A stretch of 34,948 nucleotides of DNA. Source: an uncultured Oscillospiraceae bacterium (GTDB lineage Bacteria > Bacillota > Clostridia > Oscillospirales > Oscillospiraceae). Positions 18,657 to 28,338 of this stretch are shown here, piece by piece. A program made the position numbers and the translations under genes. The notes under the pieces are model-generated. The model did not search any database. It was not told where the DNA came from and worked only from the letters and a program-made list of their open reading frames with translations. Position 1 is the stretch's first letter. Every line of letters begins with the position of its first letter. The stretch is from positions 1 through 34,948 of the forward strand of contig CANRFU010000012.1 in the NCBI GenBank assembly GCA_947629975.1. Reading direction: 5' to 3'.

Positions 18657-18829
18657 GATGTTTTTCTCCTTCATTTTCACATTTTGCATCCTCTGCGGGA
18701 TGTATCCTTATTGTACAAATAAAATTTGAAAAGAGCCGGATCTTTGCAAAAGATGCATAATCCATCGCAAAAAAGAGATGCCGGTTTCACAAACCGGCAT
18801 CATCTTTGCATATTCTGCTGTTAAGTTCC

Positions 18830-20152
18830 TCAGCCCGGCACCGGGATCAGGCAGCGCACCGTAAAGACATGGTCCGCACAGCTCATGACCAGGTTGCCGG
18901 AGTACGTTTCGGCAATGTACTTGATCGACTTGGTCCCGAACCCGTGGGCGCTCTTGTCCTCCTTGCTGGTGACCGGCATCCCTTTGACAAAGGTCGCGTC
19001 GCCCCGGCAGGTGTTTTCGACTACGATCACCACGAAACCGTTTTTCTTTGTCACGCTCACGTCAATGGTTTTCGGGAGGTCCTCCCCCACTTCCGCCAGC
19101 GCTTCGATCGCGTTGTCCAGGGCGTTCCCGAACAGCAGATAAATGTCCGCGGGCTTCATGAAGGAGAGCGCCGCCCCGTCCACAAAGCAGGTCAGCAGGA
19201 TCCCCTCTTTTTTGCAGAGAGCGCTCTTCTCCGTCAGAAGGATGTTCATCGCCTCGTTCCCGGTCTGGAACGCGTCCTGGTAGTTCTCGATCAGCCTCAG
19301 CGTCTCGTCCAGATAGGCGTTCCCATCCCCGTCCGCGTGGGAGTTGACGAGCTCCAGGATCCGATATTTGAAGTCGTGATACTTCGCGTTGAGCGCCTCG
19401 ATGTTCTCTTTGGACTGAATGTATTGCTTTTCGGCCTTTTCGATCAGCTCGTTCATGGCCTTCCTGTCCCGGATCGCCTCGATCAGGTCAATCATTCCAA
19501 ACTGCAGGATCAGGAGCAGGATGGAGCTGAGCGCTCCATAAAACGTATATCCGATGTGGGCGGACATATCCCCGCCCTCTTGATGATAAATCCACGAGGT
19601 AAGCACATTGATAAAAAGCATGGCGAAGAAGAGGAACCCCACCATCGTCGTGGATTCTATGTTGATCTCCCGCAGGTCCTTCCGCAGTTGGGGCCGGATC
19701 TGAAAGTGGAACGTCAGCAGGATCACCATCAAAAGGACAAAGCAGATGATCCTGTACGCCAGGTTCTGGCTGCTGACATTGAAGAATACCGCCAGCAGCA
19801 GATAGCAGTTCTGGGCAAGATGCTGCACGATATAGGCACCTACGGTGAAAAAGACCGCCGCCTTGACCTTCATCTCATAACTCGCAAGCAGAATCAGGAT
19901 CGCCAGAAAGACGATCAGCAGATAATAGGTGGAATACCAGCCCCCAAACGTGAAGATCCATTCGTTCTGGATCCCATTTCCCGTAAGCACATAGTAAATA
20001 CTGCACGGAAGGCAACACAGCAGAGCGAGTCCCACATAGCGGACCCGCCCCCATTTTCTCCATTTCACGTCATAGCAAAAGAACGGAAGGAAAAAGAATA
20101 TCTGATAGTTGAATGAGAAAAATTCGTGGAAAACTATCTCCAGAGCAGTCAC
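18830..20152 (-). CDS. GHKL-domain sensor histidine kinase (AgrC/ComD-like)
   Basis: Multi-TM N-terminus; LNAKYHDFKYRI H-box; LLFGNALDNAIEA N-box; GFGTKSIKYIAETYSG. Confidence 0.87.
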   Translation of the reverse strand: MTALEIVFHEFFSFNYQIFFFLPFFCYDVKWRKWGRVRYVGLALLCCLPCSIYYVLTGNGIQNEWIFTFGGWYSTYYLLIVFLAILILLASYEMKVKAAVFFTVGAYIVQHLAQNCYLLLAVFFNVSSQNLAYRIICFVLLMVILLTFHFQIRPQLRKDLREINIESTTMVGFLFFAMLFINVLTSWIYHQEGGDMSAHIGYTFYGALSSILLLILQFGMIDLIEAIRDRKAMNELIEKAEKQYIQSKENIEALNAKYHDFKYRILELVNSHADGDGNAYLDETLRLIENYQDAFQTGNEAMNILLTEKSALCKKEGILLTCFVDGAALSFMKPADIYLLFGNALDNAIEALAEVGEDLPKTIDVSVTKKNGFVVIVVENTCRGDATFVKGMPVTSKEDKSAHGFGTKSIKYIAETYSGNLVMSCADHVFTVRCLIPVPG

Positions 20153-20871
20153 GTTTCCTCACCACCACTGAAAAAGACTGTGAGCGCATCCATAAAGCTC
20201 TTATACTTTCCCCTGCTGATTTTTAACTCGCTGCCCTTTACCGTTACATGCATGCCCTGCACACTCTCTACATATCTCAGATTGACACAATACGAACTGT
20301 TGCAGCGGCTGAAGTGGTATTTGGCCAGTTTCTCCTCTACCGCAGACATGGACTCCCATGCGGTGACATCCTCATCCAGAAGATGATAGATCGCCCGGTG
20401 CCCCATGCTCTCCACGTACACGATATGGTCTACCGAGATACGCCTCATCTCGGACTTCATGTTCAGCGCGATATAGGCGCCTTCCTGTTTGCTCAACCGG
20501 CCGATCGCCCTTTTCAGTTTTGGCTTGAACACACTGTATTCGACGGGCTTGACCATATAATCCAACGCTCCGACCTCATAGCCCTTGATCGCGTATTGGG
20601 TCAGATTCGTCAGGAAAATGATACCCACCTGGGAATCAAGCCTGCGAATATCCTTTGCCACACTCATCCCATTGCTGTTGGGCATTTTGATATCCATAAA
20701 GATCAAGTCAAAACTGCAATAGCTGAATTTGTCCAAAAACTCAAGGCCGTTTGAAAATGTGGAAATGTCAAAATCCACATTCTCCTCTGCGGCGTATCGA
20801 TTCAAATAGTCCACCGCCTGCTTGCAAAACCGCTCCTCATCTTCCACAACGGCGATCCGCATCTTCAACAC
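20149..20871 (-). CDS. LytTR-family response regulator (AgrA-like)
   Basis: Receiver domain (DLIFMDIKMPNSNGMSVAKDIR, IFLTNLTQYAIKGYEVGALDYMVKP) and LytTR DNA-binding domain (FSRCNSSYCVNLRYVESVQGMHVTVKGSELKISRGKYKSF). Confidence 0.93.
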   Translation of the reverse strand: MLKMRIAVVEDEERFCKQAVDYLNRYAAEENVDFDISTFSNGLEFLDKFSYCSFDLIFMDIKMPNSNGMSVAKDIRRLDSQVGIIFLTNLTQYAIKGYEVGALDYMVKPVEYSVFKPKLKRAIGRLSKQEGAYIALNMKSEMRRISVDHIVYVESMGHRAIYHLLDEDVTAWESMSAVEEKLAKYHFSRCNSSYCVNLRYVESVQGMHVTVKGSELKISRGKYKSFMDALTVFFSGGEET

Positions 20872-21319
20872 CTCTCCCTAAATCAAATGCCTCAAATACG
20901 CTTTTTTTGTATTATACGATGAAAAAGCGCTTCTGTAAAGAGGAAGTCGAATCGGATGCGGCAGAGAAAGAGACTGTGACCGACCCACGGATACATGCCG
21001 CATCTCTCATACCACCGAGAAGCTCATAACGCCAGCCGCGGGCTGCCCTCCGCGTTTTACCCACCCCCTCTCGCAATTTGGGGCCGAACCAAACGCATAA
21101 AACAATAAAACGCCCCGCCGGCAGCCCGATAAGCTGCCAGCGGGGTTCCGCGCACATCTGAAATTGGGCAGTCTCCCGGCCGCATCTCTACCGCAACATG
21201 ACTGTCCAAACTTCCTGTCCTGTCCACATAAGCCCGCCAATCAGTGCAAAAGGTACCACGCCTGAAACAAGAGAGAGGCATACCCACGGCAAATGATAAC
21301 AGTTTGATAACTGTGCGCT

Positions 21320-21353
21320 CCACCCCTGGCTATTCCCGGCCAGGGGTGGTATT
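21320..21353 (+). repeat. Hairpin repeat copy 1 (inverted partner at 32366-32399)
   Basis: ccacccctggctattcccggccaggggtggtatt; 32/34 identity to the reverse complement of the partner. Confidence 0.85.
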
Positions 21354-21382
21354 GTGTGTCGCTGGAAAAGGAGGCGACCACC

Positions 21383-21688
21383 ATGCCAGAGTATCTGAGA
21401 GCACTCCACGAACGGTTCAGCAAAGCGTCACCCGAAGCGATTAGAATACAGCGTGAGCGAGACAGGATCCTCGCCCGCCTACGTGGACAGCTGGGCAAGT
21501 CCCAACGAATCCTGCTTCTCCACCTGCTGGATCTAGAGGACGACCTGCGGGACCAGACCTCGCTGGACAGCTTCCTCGCCGGCATCCGTCTGGCCAGAGG
21601 GATCGAACAGGAGCTGGACGATCTGCCGCCCTACTCCTTCGACGGGGAGAACGAAGAACAAGCGAGGAAACGAAACGGGGGTGACTGA
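21383..21688 (+). CDS. Small hypothetical protein preceding an integrase
   Basis: MPEYLRALHERFSKASPEAIRIQRERDRILARLRGQLG...; directly upstream of the integrase start. Confidence 0.55.
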   Translation: MPEYLRALHERFSKASPEAIRIQRERDRILARLRGQLGKSQRILLLHLLDLEDDLRDQTSLDSFLAGIRLARGIEQELDDLPPYSFDGENEEQARKRNGGD

Positions 21689-21690
21689 CG

Positions 21691-22907
21691 ATGGCAAGAA
21701 AACGCGCCAACGGTGAGGGCAGCATCCGTAAACGCAAGGATGGCCGCTGGGAGGGACAAATCGTGGCAGGCCATAAGGGGAACGGCAAACCCATCTTCCG
21801 CTACGTCCTCGCCCCGACCCAAAAGGAGCTGCTGGCCAAGCTCCACCGGGACGTGGAGCTGGCAGACAGCGGCGGCATGACCTTCGGCGAATGGCTGGAC
21901 CGCTGGCTGGCGGAGTACGCCGCCGGCACCGTGCGGGAGAGCACCCTCCGGGGCCACCGTCATTATATCGACCACTACATCAAGCCCCACCTGGGGCAAA
22001 AGAAGCTGTCCACCCTCACCACCAACGACGTGCAGAAAATGTATAGCTGGCTGAAACAGTTCGGTAGGATCAGAGCGCACCCGACGCTGGGCCATCAGCT
22101 CTCCAACGAGACCATCTGCCACATCCACCGCACTCTGCACCACGTCCTGGACGCCCCCGTGGCCGCTCACCTGATCGTCCGCAACCCGACCGAAGACGCC
22201 ACAGTGCCCAAGCCGGACCACCCGCCCAAGCAGATCCTGAACAACGCCCAGCTGGACCGATTTATGGAGGTCATCAATGGCGACCCCGTCTGGCATGACT
22301 TCTTCTATACCGACGGAAGAAGGGCGGCGGCTATACCACCGGCGAGACGAAAACCGGCAGGGGCAGGCGCAAGATATTGCTTCCCGCCAGCACCGCCGAA
22401 CTGCTGAGGAAACGGAAGCCGTCAGCCCACAGCGAGTGGATCTTCATGCAACCGCTGAAGCCAGGCCAGCCCGTCGATCCCGGCGCGGCTTACAGGCGGC
22501 TGAAGCAGCTCCTGGAGGAAGCGGGCCTGCCCGACATCTCCTTCCACGCCCTGCGGCACACGTTCGCAACACACGCTCTGTCCAGCGGCGTGGACGCCAA
22601 GACGCTGGCGGGCATCCTGGGCCACACCAACGCGGCCTTTACCCTGAACACCTACACCCACGTCACTGACGCCATGAGGCAGTCTGCCGCCGACAAGATC
22701 GATCGGGGCATCGCCAAATGCGAGCCCGCTGCAGGGGCAAGCGCCGCCGGTGAGGGTGTGCCCGCCCCTGGCGACGGAACGCGCCGGAGGCCCGCCTCTG
22801 AGCCGTACAAGGGCAAGATCCGCAAGGCCGGGACAGGATGTGATACCGAAACGAATTTCCGGCCCCTTTTCGGGGGAAAGAGGCCGTTCGATTATTGGAC
22901 AAAATAA
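21691..22907 (+). pseudogene. Tyrosine recombinase/integrase with internal deletion and frame disruption
   Basis: N-terminus MARKRANGEGSIRKRKDGRWEGQIV... in one frame to HDFFYTD; C-terminus GGYTTGETKTGRGRRKILLPASTAELL...HALRHTFATHALSSGVDAKTLAGILGHTNAAFTLNTYTHV in another; the segment expected to carry the first catalytic Arg is missing. Confidence 0.85.
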
Positions 22908-22908
22908 A

Positions 22909-22936
22909 GAGCCACCGTCGTGCGAGACGGTGGCTC
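22909..22936 (+). terminator. Hairpin just after the integrase remnant
   Basis: GAGCCACCGTC-loop-GACGGTGGCTC. Confidence 0.6.
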
Positions 22937-23118
22937 GGCCACAAAGTCCCGCAGGGCGGGGCTTTTCTGAGTTTCGCTATGCAGTCGGTTTTGAGGCAGT
23001 GGTGCGGTTTAGGCAGTCGGTTAGAACGGATTTGCCAGCAATTCCGACGAAAATTCCGCCGTCATAAAGTAGCGTAAGCGCAGAGAGGAAAACTCTCCCG
23101 TTTGTGAGAGGCAAGCAG

Positions 23119-23153
23119 AGCGCCTGTCCGACTTTGTCGGTCGGGCGCGTTTT
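23119..23153 (+). terminator. Terminator
   Basis: GCGCCtgtCCGACtttGTCGGtcGGGCGC followed by gttttt. Confidence 0.65.
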
Positions 23154-23278
23154 TCCGGGCAGCAGCCCGGACCCACTGGGGCGAAAAGTTATCCGTTAGT
23201 ACACAATTTTGCCCTGGATATTTAGCGGGCGTGGTGGTATGTTGTGTGTTTGCCAAAGGGCAGAAAGAGACATGCAGC

Positions 23279-23377
23279 ATGGCAAAACGCAGAGCGAATG
23301 GCGAGGGGAATATACGCAAAAGGCCGGATGGACGTTGGGAAGGTCGGTATATTGCTGGACATGACGAAAACGGAAAG
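23279..23377 (+). pseudogene. Truncated N-terminus of a second tyrosine recombinase
   Basis: MAKRRANGEGNIRKRPDGRWEGRYIAGHDENGK closely matches the N-terminus of the 21691 integrase; similarity stops abruptly. Confidence 0.75.
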
Positions 23378-23532
23378 GCTACCATGCTGTTGTTGGATAA
23401 TAAAACATTCTTTATCAGCCGCGCCCATTGGATGTCAGGGAGGTTTTGGCCTTGCGGAGCGCACGAGATACGGACCTGACCCTTATCGAAGTGCGCAATA
23501 TGGATTTCACCTGCTTCGGCAGATGCCCGTCT

Positions 23533-24471
23533 CTACATCCCCGCGTTGGTGTCCACCCTGAATTCCCGATTCGCATATTTCACATGGTAGAAAAATGGAT
23601 TCTCTACGGCCCACTGGGGGTCATCGTCCGCCTTGGCCTGGTAGTTGCGGTATGCCCGCACAAATCCGGCGTGCAGAGAATCCTCGGCGTCCAGGCGGGC
23701 ACGCACCGCTTCCTCAAAATTCTTATAGCAGCCAAGGTCGTACCGCTTCTTCTGAAACTGGATGACGGCCCGATATGTGCCGCGCCTGATCGGATAGACC
23801 CCGCGGAAACCGGAGCTGTTGTTGCGGGGATTGTTTTGGGTGCTCACCAGCCGCTCCACGCAGGTGTCCTCCGTCAGGTGCAGATAGGTGTGCAGTTTTT
23901 CGCCCGCCTCTTTTGTCAGGCATCCGCAGCTGTGGGTAAAGCCGTTCAGAAGGCTGTAAGCGCTGGTCTCGAATTCCTTCCCGCAGTCGCAGCGGCAGCG
24001 CCATATGGCGCTGCTGCCCTTGTGGGGACCGCGGACGGGATAGAGCGCCACGGCCCGGTCGAAGCGCCGGCCGGTCAGGTCCGCCCCTTTGAAGGCGCTG
24101 TACTGCTTGCAGCCGCAGCTCTTGATGTTCCCCTTCTTCAGATCCAGGGACCGGACCGGGTGGAGTTTCCCGCAGCTGCACCGGCACATCCACCGGGTCC
24201 GTCCGCCGGCGCTTTCCATCCGGTACAGGGCCGTCAGCTCCCCGAAGGTCTGCCCTGTGAGATCCTCTGCCCGCCGTTGGAGCGGATGCGTTTTGGAAAC
24301 GCAGCCGCAATTCGGCGGCTCCGCGCTGTTCAGGCGTCCACTGGAGACCAGGATCTCGCCGCCGCAGTCGCAGCGGCAGCGCCATAAGATACAGCCGTCC
24401 TGGCGCTGTCCGGAGTCCCCAAGGACAGTAAGCCGTCCGAACCGTGCGCCTTGCAGATCGTTTTTCACCAT
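23533..24471 (-). CDS. AP2-domain DNA-binding protein with three Cys-rich repeats
   Basis: NNSSGFRGVYPIRRGTYRAVIQFQKKRYDLGCYKNFEEAVRARLDAE (AP2-like); three repeats of the form W-x-CRCxCG...SCGC; RBS aaaggag. Confidence 0.82.
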   Translation of the reverse strand: MVKNDLQGARFGRLTVLGDSGQRQDGCILWRCRCDCGGEILVSSGRLNSAEPPNCGCVSKTHPLQRRAEDLTGQTFGELTALYRMESAGGRTRWMCRCSCGKLHPVRSLDLKKGNIKSCGCKQYSAFKGADLTGRRFDRAVALYPVRGPHKGSSAIWRCRCDCGKEFETSAYSLLNGFTHSCGCLTKEAGEKLHTYLHLTEDTCVERLVSTQNNPRNNSSGFRGVYPIRRGTYRAVIQFQKKRYDLGCYKNFEEAVRARLDAEDSLHAGFVRAYRNYQAKADDDPQWAVENPFFYHVKYANREFRVDTNAGM

Positions 24472-24495
24472 TTTCCGTCTCCTTTGCCTGCGCCG

Positions 24496-26211
24496 TCATC
24501 TTTCCCGCCGCACCGAAAGATCCTCGACCCGATAGACCCGATCGCACCCGTCAATGACGGACTGCCGATGCGAGACGATGACGATGGTTTTTTCCCCTTT
24601 CAGCGCGTAGATGGAATCCAGAACTTCCGCTTCGGTATCCGCATCCAGGGCGGAGGTGGATTCGTCAAAGATCAGGACCGGGCAGTTCCGGTACAGCGCC
24701 CGGGCGATACCCAGCCGCTGGCGCTCTCCGCCGGACAGGCGGACGCCGCCCTCGCCCACCAGGGTGTCCAGCCCCTCCGGCAGCGCCCGGACCATGGCGG
24801 CCAGGGACGCCCGCTCCAGCGCATCCCACACAGCCGCGTCCGAGACCTGGTCCTCCGGGACGCCGAACGCCACGTTGCTGCGGATGCTGTCGTCCAGCAG
24901 GAAGATAACCTGGGGAAGATAGGCGATTTTTTGCAGATAGCTCCTGCGGCAGTTCGAAATATCCAGACCATCCGCGAAAACCGCGCCCTGCTGAGGCTCC
25001 AGCAGCCCCAGGAGAATGTCGATGAGAGTGGTCTTGCCCACCCCGGAGGGCCCGACGATCCCCACGGAAGCCCCGATGGGGATCTCGATCCCCGCGTCCC
25101 GCAGTACCGGCTCCGGGCGGCCCTCATAGGAAAACGTAATTCCCTTGGCTGTGATATCCCTGGAGAGCGTGATCTCCTGCTGCCGGCCGGCGTGATCCTC
25201 CGCGTGTCTTATATGCTCCCACGCGTCGCAGACGGATTCCACGGAGGGTTTGTTATAGTTCATTTGCGTCAGGCTGGAATTGATGCGGCTGCACGCGGGC
25301 ATCAGGCGCAGCGCCGCCAGCACAAGGGCGGATAAACTGGGCAGGAACAGGAGGATATCCCCGCCTGCCGCCAGCAAAAACACTACATAGAGCAGGACGA
25401 ACAGCACCATGACCCCCTCAATGCAGATCCTCGGCGCCCTGGATAAAAGCTGGCTCAGCGCCTCCGCCCTCGCAAATCCCCAGTCACTGCGGGAATAGTG
25501 ATCGCAGAAGAAATCCTCCGTCCGCCAGGCTTTTATCTCTTTGATGCCATGGACCCCCTGGTTCATCCACTTCAGCCGGGCCGCGTTGGCCGTCCGCCGG
25601 GTCTGTCCGGCCCGCAGGGCCTGCCGCCGTATGAGCACCCGCGTCAGGAAGAAGGATACCGCCGCCCCCAGGAGCACAAACAGGGTCATGACCGGATTGA
25701 CCACCAGGAGCAGCACGCTGATGGAGAGCATGACAAACGCCTCTGTCACGACCTGGAGAAACGCGTTGCAGTAATTGGCGGTCTGGATAATCCCCGAGTG
25801 CAGGAGATTGTTCACCTCCGCCGCGCTGGTCCTCGTGAAGTACTCATAGGGACTGTGGAGCAGGCCGCTGAACAGCTTGGTGGAGAGCTCGTGGCGGAAG
25901 TCCCGGGAGAACCGGGCCAGAACGTAGTTTTCCGCCAGCAGGTAGAGCATTTTGAACAGGTACAGGAAGATCAGGGCGGCCACCAGCGCGGCGGTCAGGG
26001 ATCCCCCCGGCCGCAGACCGGTCCAGCGGCAGAGCCACGCGATGAAGGCGCTTTCCGCCATGCGCCCCTCGTCCACCAGCAGGGAGCAAACGGACACCAC
26101 CAGCGAGATCCCCAGCATCTCCAGAAGAGAACCGAAGAACATAACGGGCAGCAGCGCCAGCAGCTGTCGTCTTCTTTTCCCCTCGATCAAGAGGAAAATA
26201 GTCTTAAACAT
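24496..26211 (-). CDS. ABC exporter, fused transmembrane and ATP-binding domains
   Basis: Walker A GPSGVGKTT, signature LSGGERQRLGIARAL, Walker B VLIFDESTSALD; start chosen at MFKTIFLLIEGKRRRQ; no C39 peptidase domain seen. Confidence 0.92.
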   Translation of the reverse strand: MFKTIFLLIEGKRRRQLLALLPVMFFGSLLEMLGISLVVSVCSLLVDEGRMAESAFIAWLCRWTGLRPGGSLTAALVAALIFLYLFKMLYLLAENYVLARFSRDFRHELSTKLFSGLLHSPYEYFTRTSAAEVNNLLHSGIIQTANYCNAFLQVVTEAFVMLSISVLLLVVNPVMTLFVLLGAAVSFFLTRVLIRRQALRAGQTRRTANAARLKWMNQGVHGIKEIKAWRTEDFFCDHYSRSDWGFARAEALSQLLSRAPRICIEGVMVLFVLLYVVFLLAAGGDILLFLPSLSALVLAALRLMPACSRINSSLTQMNYNKPSVESVCDAWEHIRHAEDHAGRQQEITLSRDITAKGITFSYEGRPEPVLRDAGIEIPIGASVGIVGPSGVGKTTLIDILLGLLEPQQGAVFADGLDISNCRRSYLQKIAYLPQVIFLLDDSIRSNVAFGVPEDQVSDAAVWDALERASLAAMVRALPEGLDTLVGEGGVRLSGGERQRLGIARALYRNCPVLIFDESTSALDADTEAEVLDSIYALKGEKTIVIVSHRQSVIDGCDRVYRVEDLSVRRER

Positions 26212-26247
26212 GAAGGCCTCCGCGCTCTTTAAGGACTGCACCCCCGT

Positions 26248-28338
26248 TTATTGCGCCGGCGTTGCAGGGGGCAGGATGAATTTCTCTCCGAATTTCCGGT
26301 CCCACTCCTCAGATTCAAATTGGAGTCCGGCATATAAAGTCAATTCACCGATATACAGCTTTCCTTCGGCCTCGTAAAAATCCGCTCTGATCTGAGGAAA
26401 TCCTTCAGATAGCTTTCCGGCGATCTTCAACATCTGCCGGAAATGGGGCGGCGGATCATAGTCCTCGCCTCGCCGTCCTTTGCGTATCACAGGTAGCTTA
26501 TTCCAATCTAAGTCATAGAAAGAAGTTGACATATTCCTATCGGAGGCAAACCGATCGGTAATACAGTAGATATACTCTGGCTTTCCGTCAAAGCACAGAA
26601 CCTTGTAATCAGTAAGCTGTCCATTATTACCCACCAACAATTTTTCCGCGATAATTCTGGGCGTTATCCCGAAATACGCCCGAAGATAACCGTTGATTCC
26701 CGTATTCAAGGGGTCCAGCCACTTTTTGACCTCCCGGAACAGCGCCTTTACATCCACGCTCTCCTTATTGCGGATGATCTTTAAATTCATGCCGGAACTG
26801 GAACAGTTGGATTTCAGGCAAAAAGCGTCCGGCAAACTGTCCCAATCCCGCTTAAAGCCGCGCATATCCGTCCACATGCCGTAAAGGGGCGCGGTCCAGC
26901 CTGGCCCCAGCTTTTCCTCGATATAGCCCTTGAACAGGTATTTGTCGTAGAGCCGCGTCAGGTCGGGGTGCTCAAAGAAGAGGCTGTACCAAAGCCGCTT
27001 TTCCGTGAACAGAACCGGGTGCTCCAAATCGAAGGTGTGTCCCTCCCGGCGCTCGTAGTCCCGCATCGCCTTGGCGACCCGCTTCTCCAGCGGCCACTGG
27101 CTGACCGGCTTTTGGAATGGCCGGAGAAGGATGCGCTTCATTTTCCGCGCCGCCAGTCGGAAGAGGTTTTCCCCATCCCGCGGCGCCCAGATCTCCCGCA
27201 GCTTGCCGAAGCTGCGTTTTCTCCTGGCAAAGACGCCCCGGAACAGCCGGGATCCCCAGAAAAACGGGACCGCCCACCGGTGGCGGTACGCAAACGGCGC
27301 GTTTTCGCGGTACCAATTGACATCCGGAAAGATCCAGCGGAAAAGGTATTTTACCCGCGTGCTGCCATTCGCCGCCTTGCCGTCGGGCCGCAGCTTTTTC
27401 AGATCATTCTGGACGTGATGGGACACGGTCCCATAGACGCCGGAGCTCTCCACCCAGGCCAGCATGGCGGCCTCGTCAGCCGTCAGTTCCGCCGCCGGGG
27501 ACTGCGGGCCAAAGAGCTTGTCCGATAAAGACCGGCAATCGCGCTCAAACGCCGACAGACCCAGCTTTGCCAGCTCCCCCGCGATATATCTCTCGTCCAG
27601 CGCCGTCTTCCGCAGGCGGTACAGATAGACGTCCAGCAGGGTGCGCAGCCCCGTGCCGCCTCCGTCGTAGTGCTTGAAGGCGTGGGCCAGGAAATAGAGA
27701 TAGAAATCCTCGTCAGTGAAATGATAGCCGAAGTCGTTGCCCGGGTCCTTGACAAGCCGCTCCCGCACGTCCGCGTAGTAAGCGGCGCAGGCCGTTAAAA
27801 AGCCTCCCTTTCCGTCATCCGAAAACAGCTTCCGATGCAGCTCGAACCGGTAGACGGGCGGTTTTTCATAGCTGTAGTGAGCGCCCGCTTCGGCGAACTC
27901 CCCCGTATAGCCCCGGTCTCTCATGTGATCCCGGACCGTTCGCCAATATGCTGCGTCAAAGAGGATGTCGTTGTCCGAGAACTGCCGGACGCCGTATTGG
28001 GGGTAGAACGCGTTTAAAACGGCGCCCTTGAGGGGCGCGTACCAGATCCCGCGCTGTTCCAAAAAGGCCAGCAGTTCTTTCCGCTCCGCGTCCATGAGGA
28101 TCGTCTTGCGGATGGATTGTTCCTTTGCCGTCCGGAAGCGCTTCGCCGTCCCGGCTGGGCAGAGCGCCATGAGGCCGGTCTGCTCCAGGGCCGCGCACGC
28201 GGCGGCGGACAGCAGATGCCGGTTCGCCGTCTGAAAAAGCGCCTCGAAGTCCGGCGTTTCCGCCGGCTCCAAGGCGGTTTTATGGATCCATGCCGCCAGC
28301 AGGCGGCACAGGGTTTGTCCTGCGTTTTCTCCGGTCAT
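26248..28338 (-). CDS. Fusion of nucleotidyltransferase-like domain (PF14907-type) and TupA-like ATP-grasp domain (PF14305-type)
   Basis: N-half: LKGAVLNAFYPQYGVRQFSDNDILFD, YEKPPVYRFELHRKL, AHAFKHYDGGGTGLRTLLDVYLY; C-half: YLFKGYIEEKLG, SLPDAFCLKSNCSSSGMNLKI, RIIAEKLL, DYKVLCFDGKPEYI, IRADFYEAEGKLYIGELT. Confidence 0.8.
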   Translation of the reverse strand: MTGENAGQTLCRLLAAWIHKTALEPAETPDFEALFQTANRHLLSAAACAALEQTGLMALCPAGTAKRFRTAKEQSIRKTILMDAERKELLAFLEQRGIWYAPLKGAVLNAFYPQYGVRQFSDNDILFDAAYWRTVRDHMRDRGYTGEFAEAGAHYSYEKPPVYRFELHRKLFSDDGKGGFLTACAAYYADVRERLVKDPGNDFGYHFTDEDFYLYFLAHAFKHYDGGGTGLRTLLDVYLYRLRKTALDERYIAGELAKLGLSAFERDCRSLSDKLFGPQSPAAELTADEAAMLAWVESSGVYGTVSHHVQNDLKKLRPDGKAANGSTRVKYLFRWIFPDVNWYRENAPFAYRHRWAVPFFWGSRLFRGVFARRKRSFGKLREIWAPRDGENLFRLAARKMKRILLRPFQKPVSQWPLEKRVAKAMRDYERREGHTFDLEHPVLFTEKRLWYSLFFEHPDLTRLYDKYLFKGYIEEKLGPGWTAPLYGMWTDMRGFKRDWDSLPDAFCLKSNCSSSGMNLKIIRNKESVDVKALFREVKKWLDPLNTGINGYLRAYFGITPRIIAEKLLVGNNGQLTDYKVLCFDGKPEYIYCITDRFASDRNMSTSFYDLDWNKLPVIRKGRRGEDYDPPPHFRQMLKIAGKLSEGFPQIRADFYEAEGKLYIGELTLYAGLQFESEEWDRKFGEKFILPPATPAQ

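Noticed and set aside
18806-20116. 436-aa plus-strand ORF opposite the histidine kinase
   Set aside because: Antisense shadow; opposite strand encodes clear GHKL kinase motifs and overlaps its response regulator.
23428-24387. 319-aa plus-strand ORF overlapping the AP2-domain gene
   Set aside because: Antisense to a protein with clear AP2 and Cys-repeat motifs; alanine/proline-rich shadow frame.
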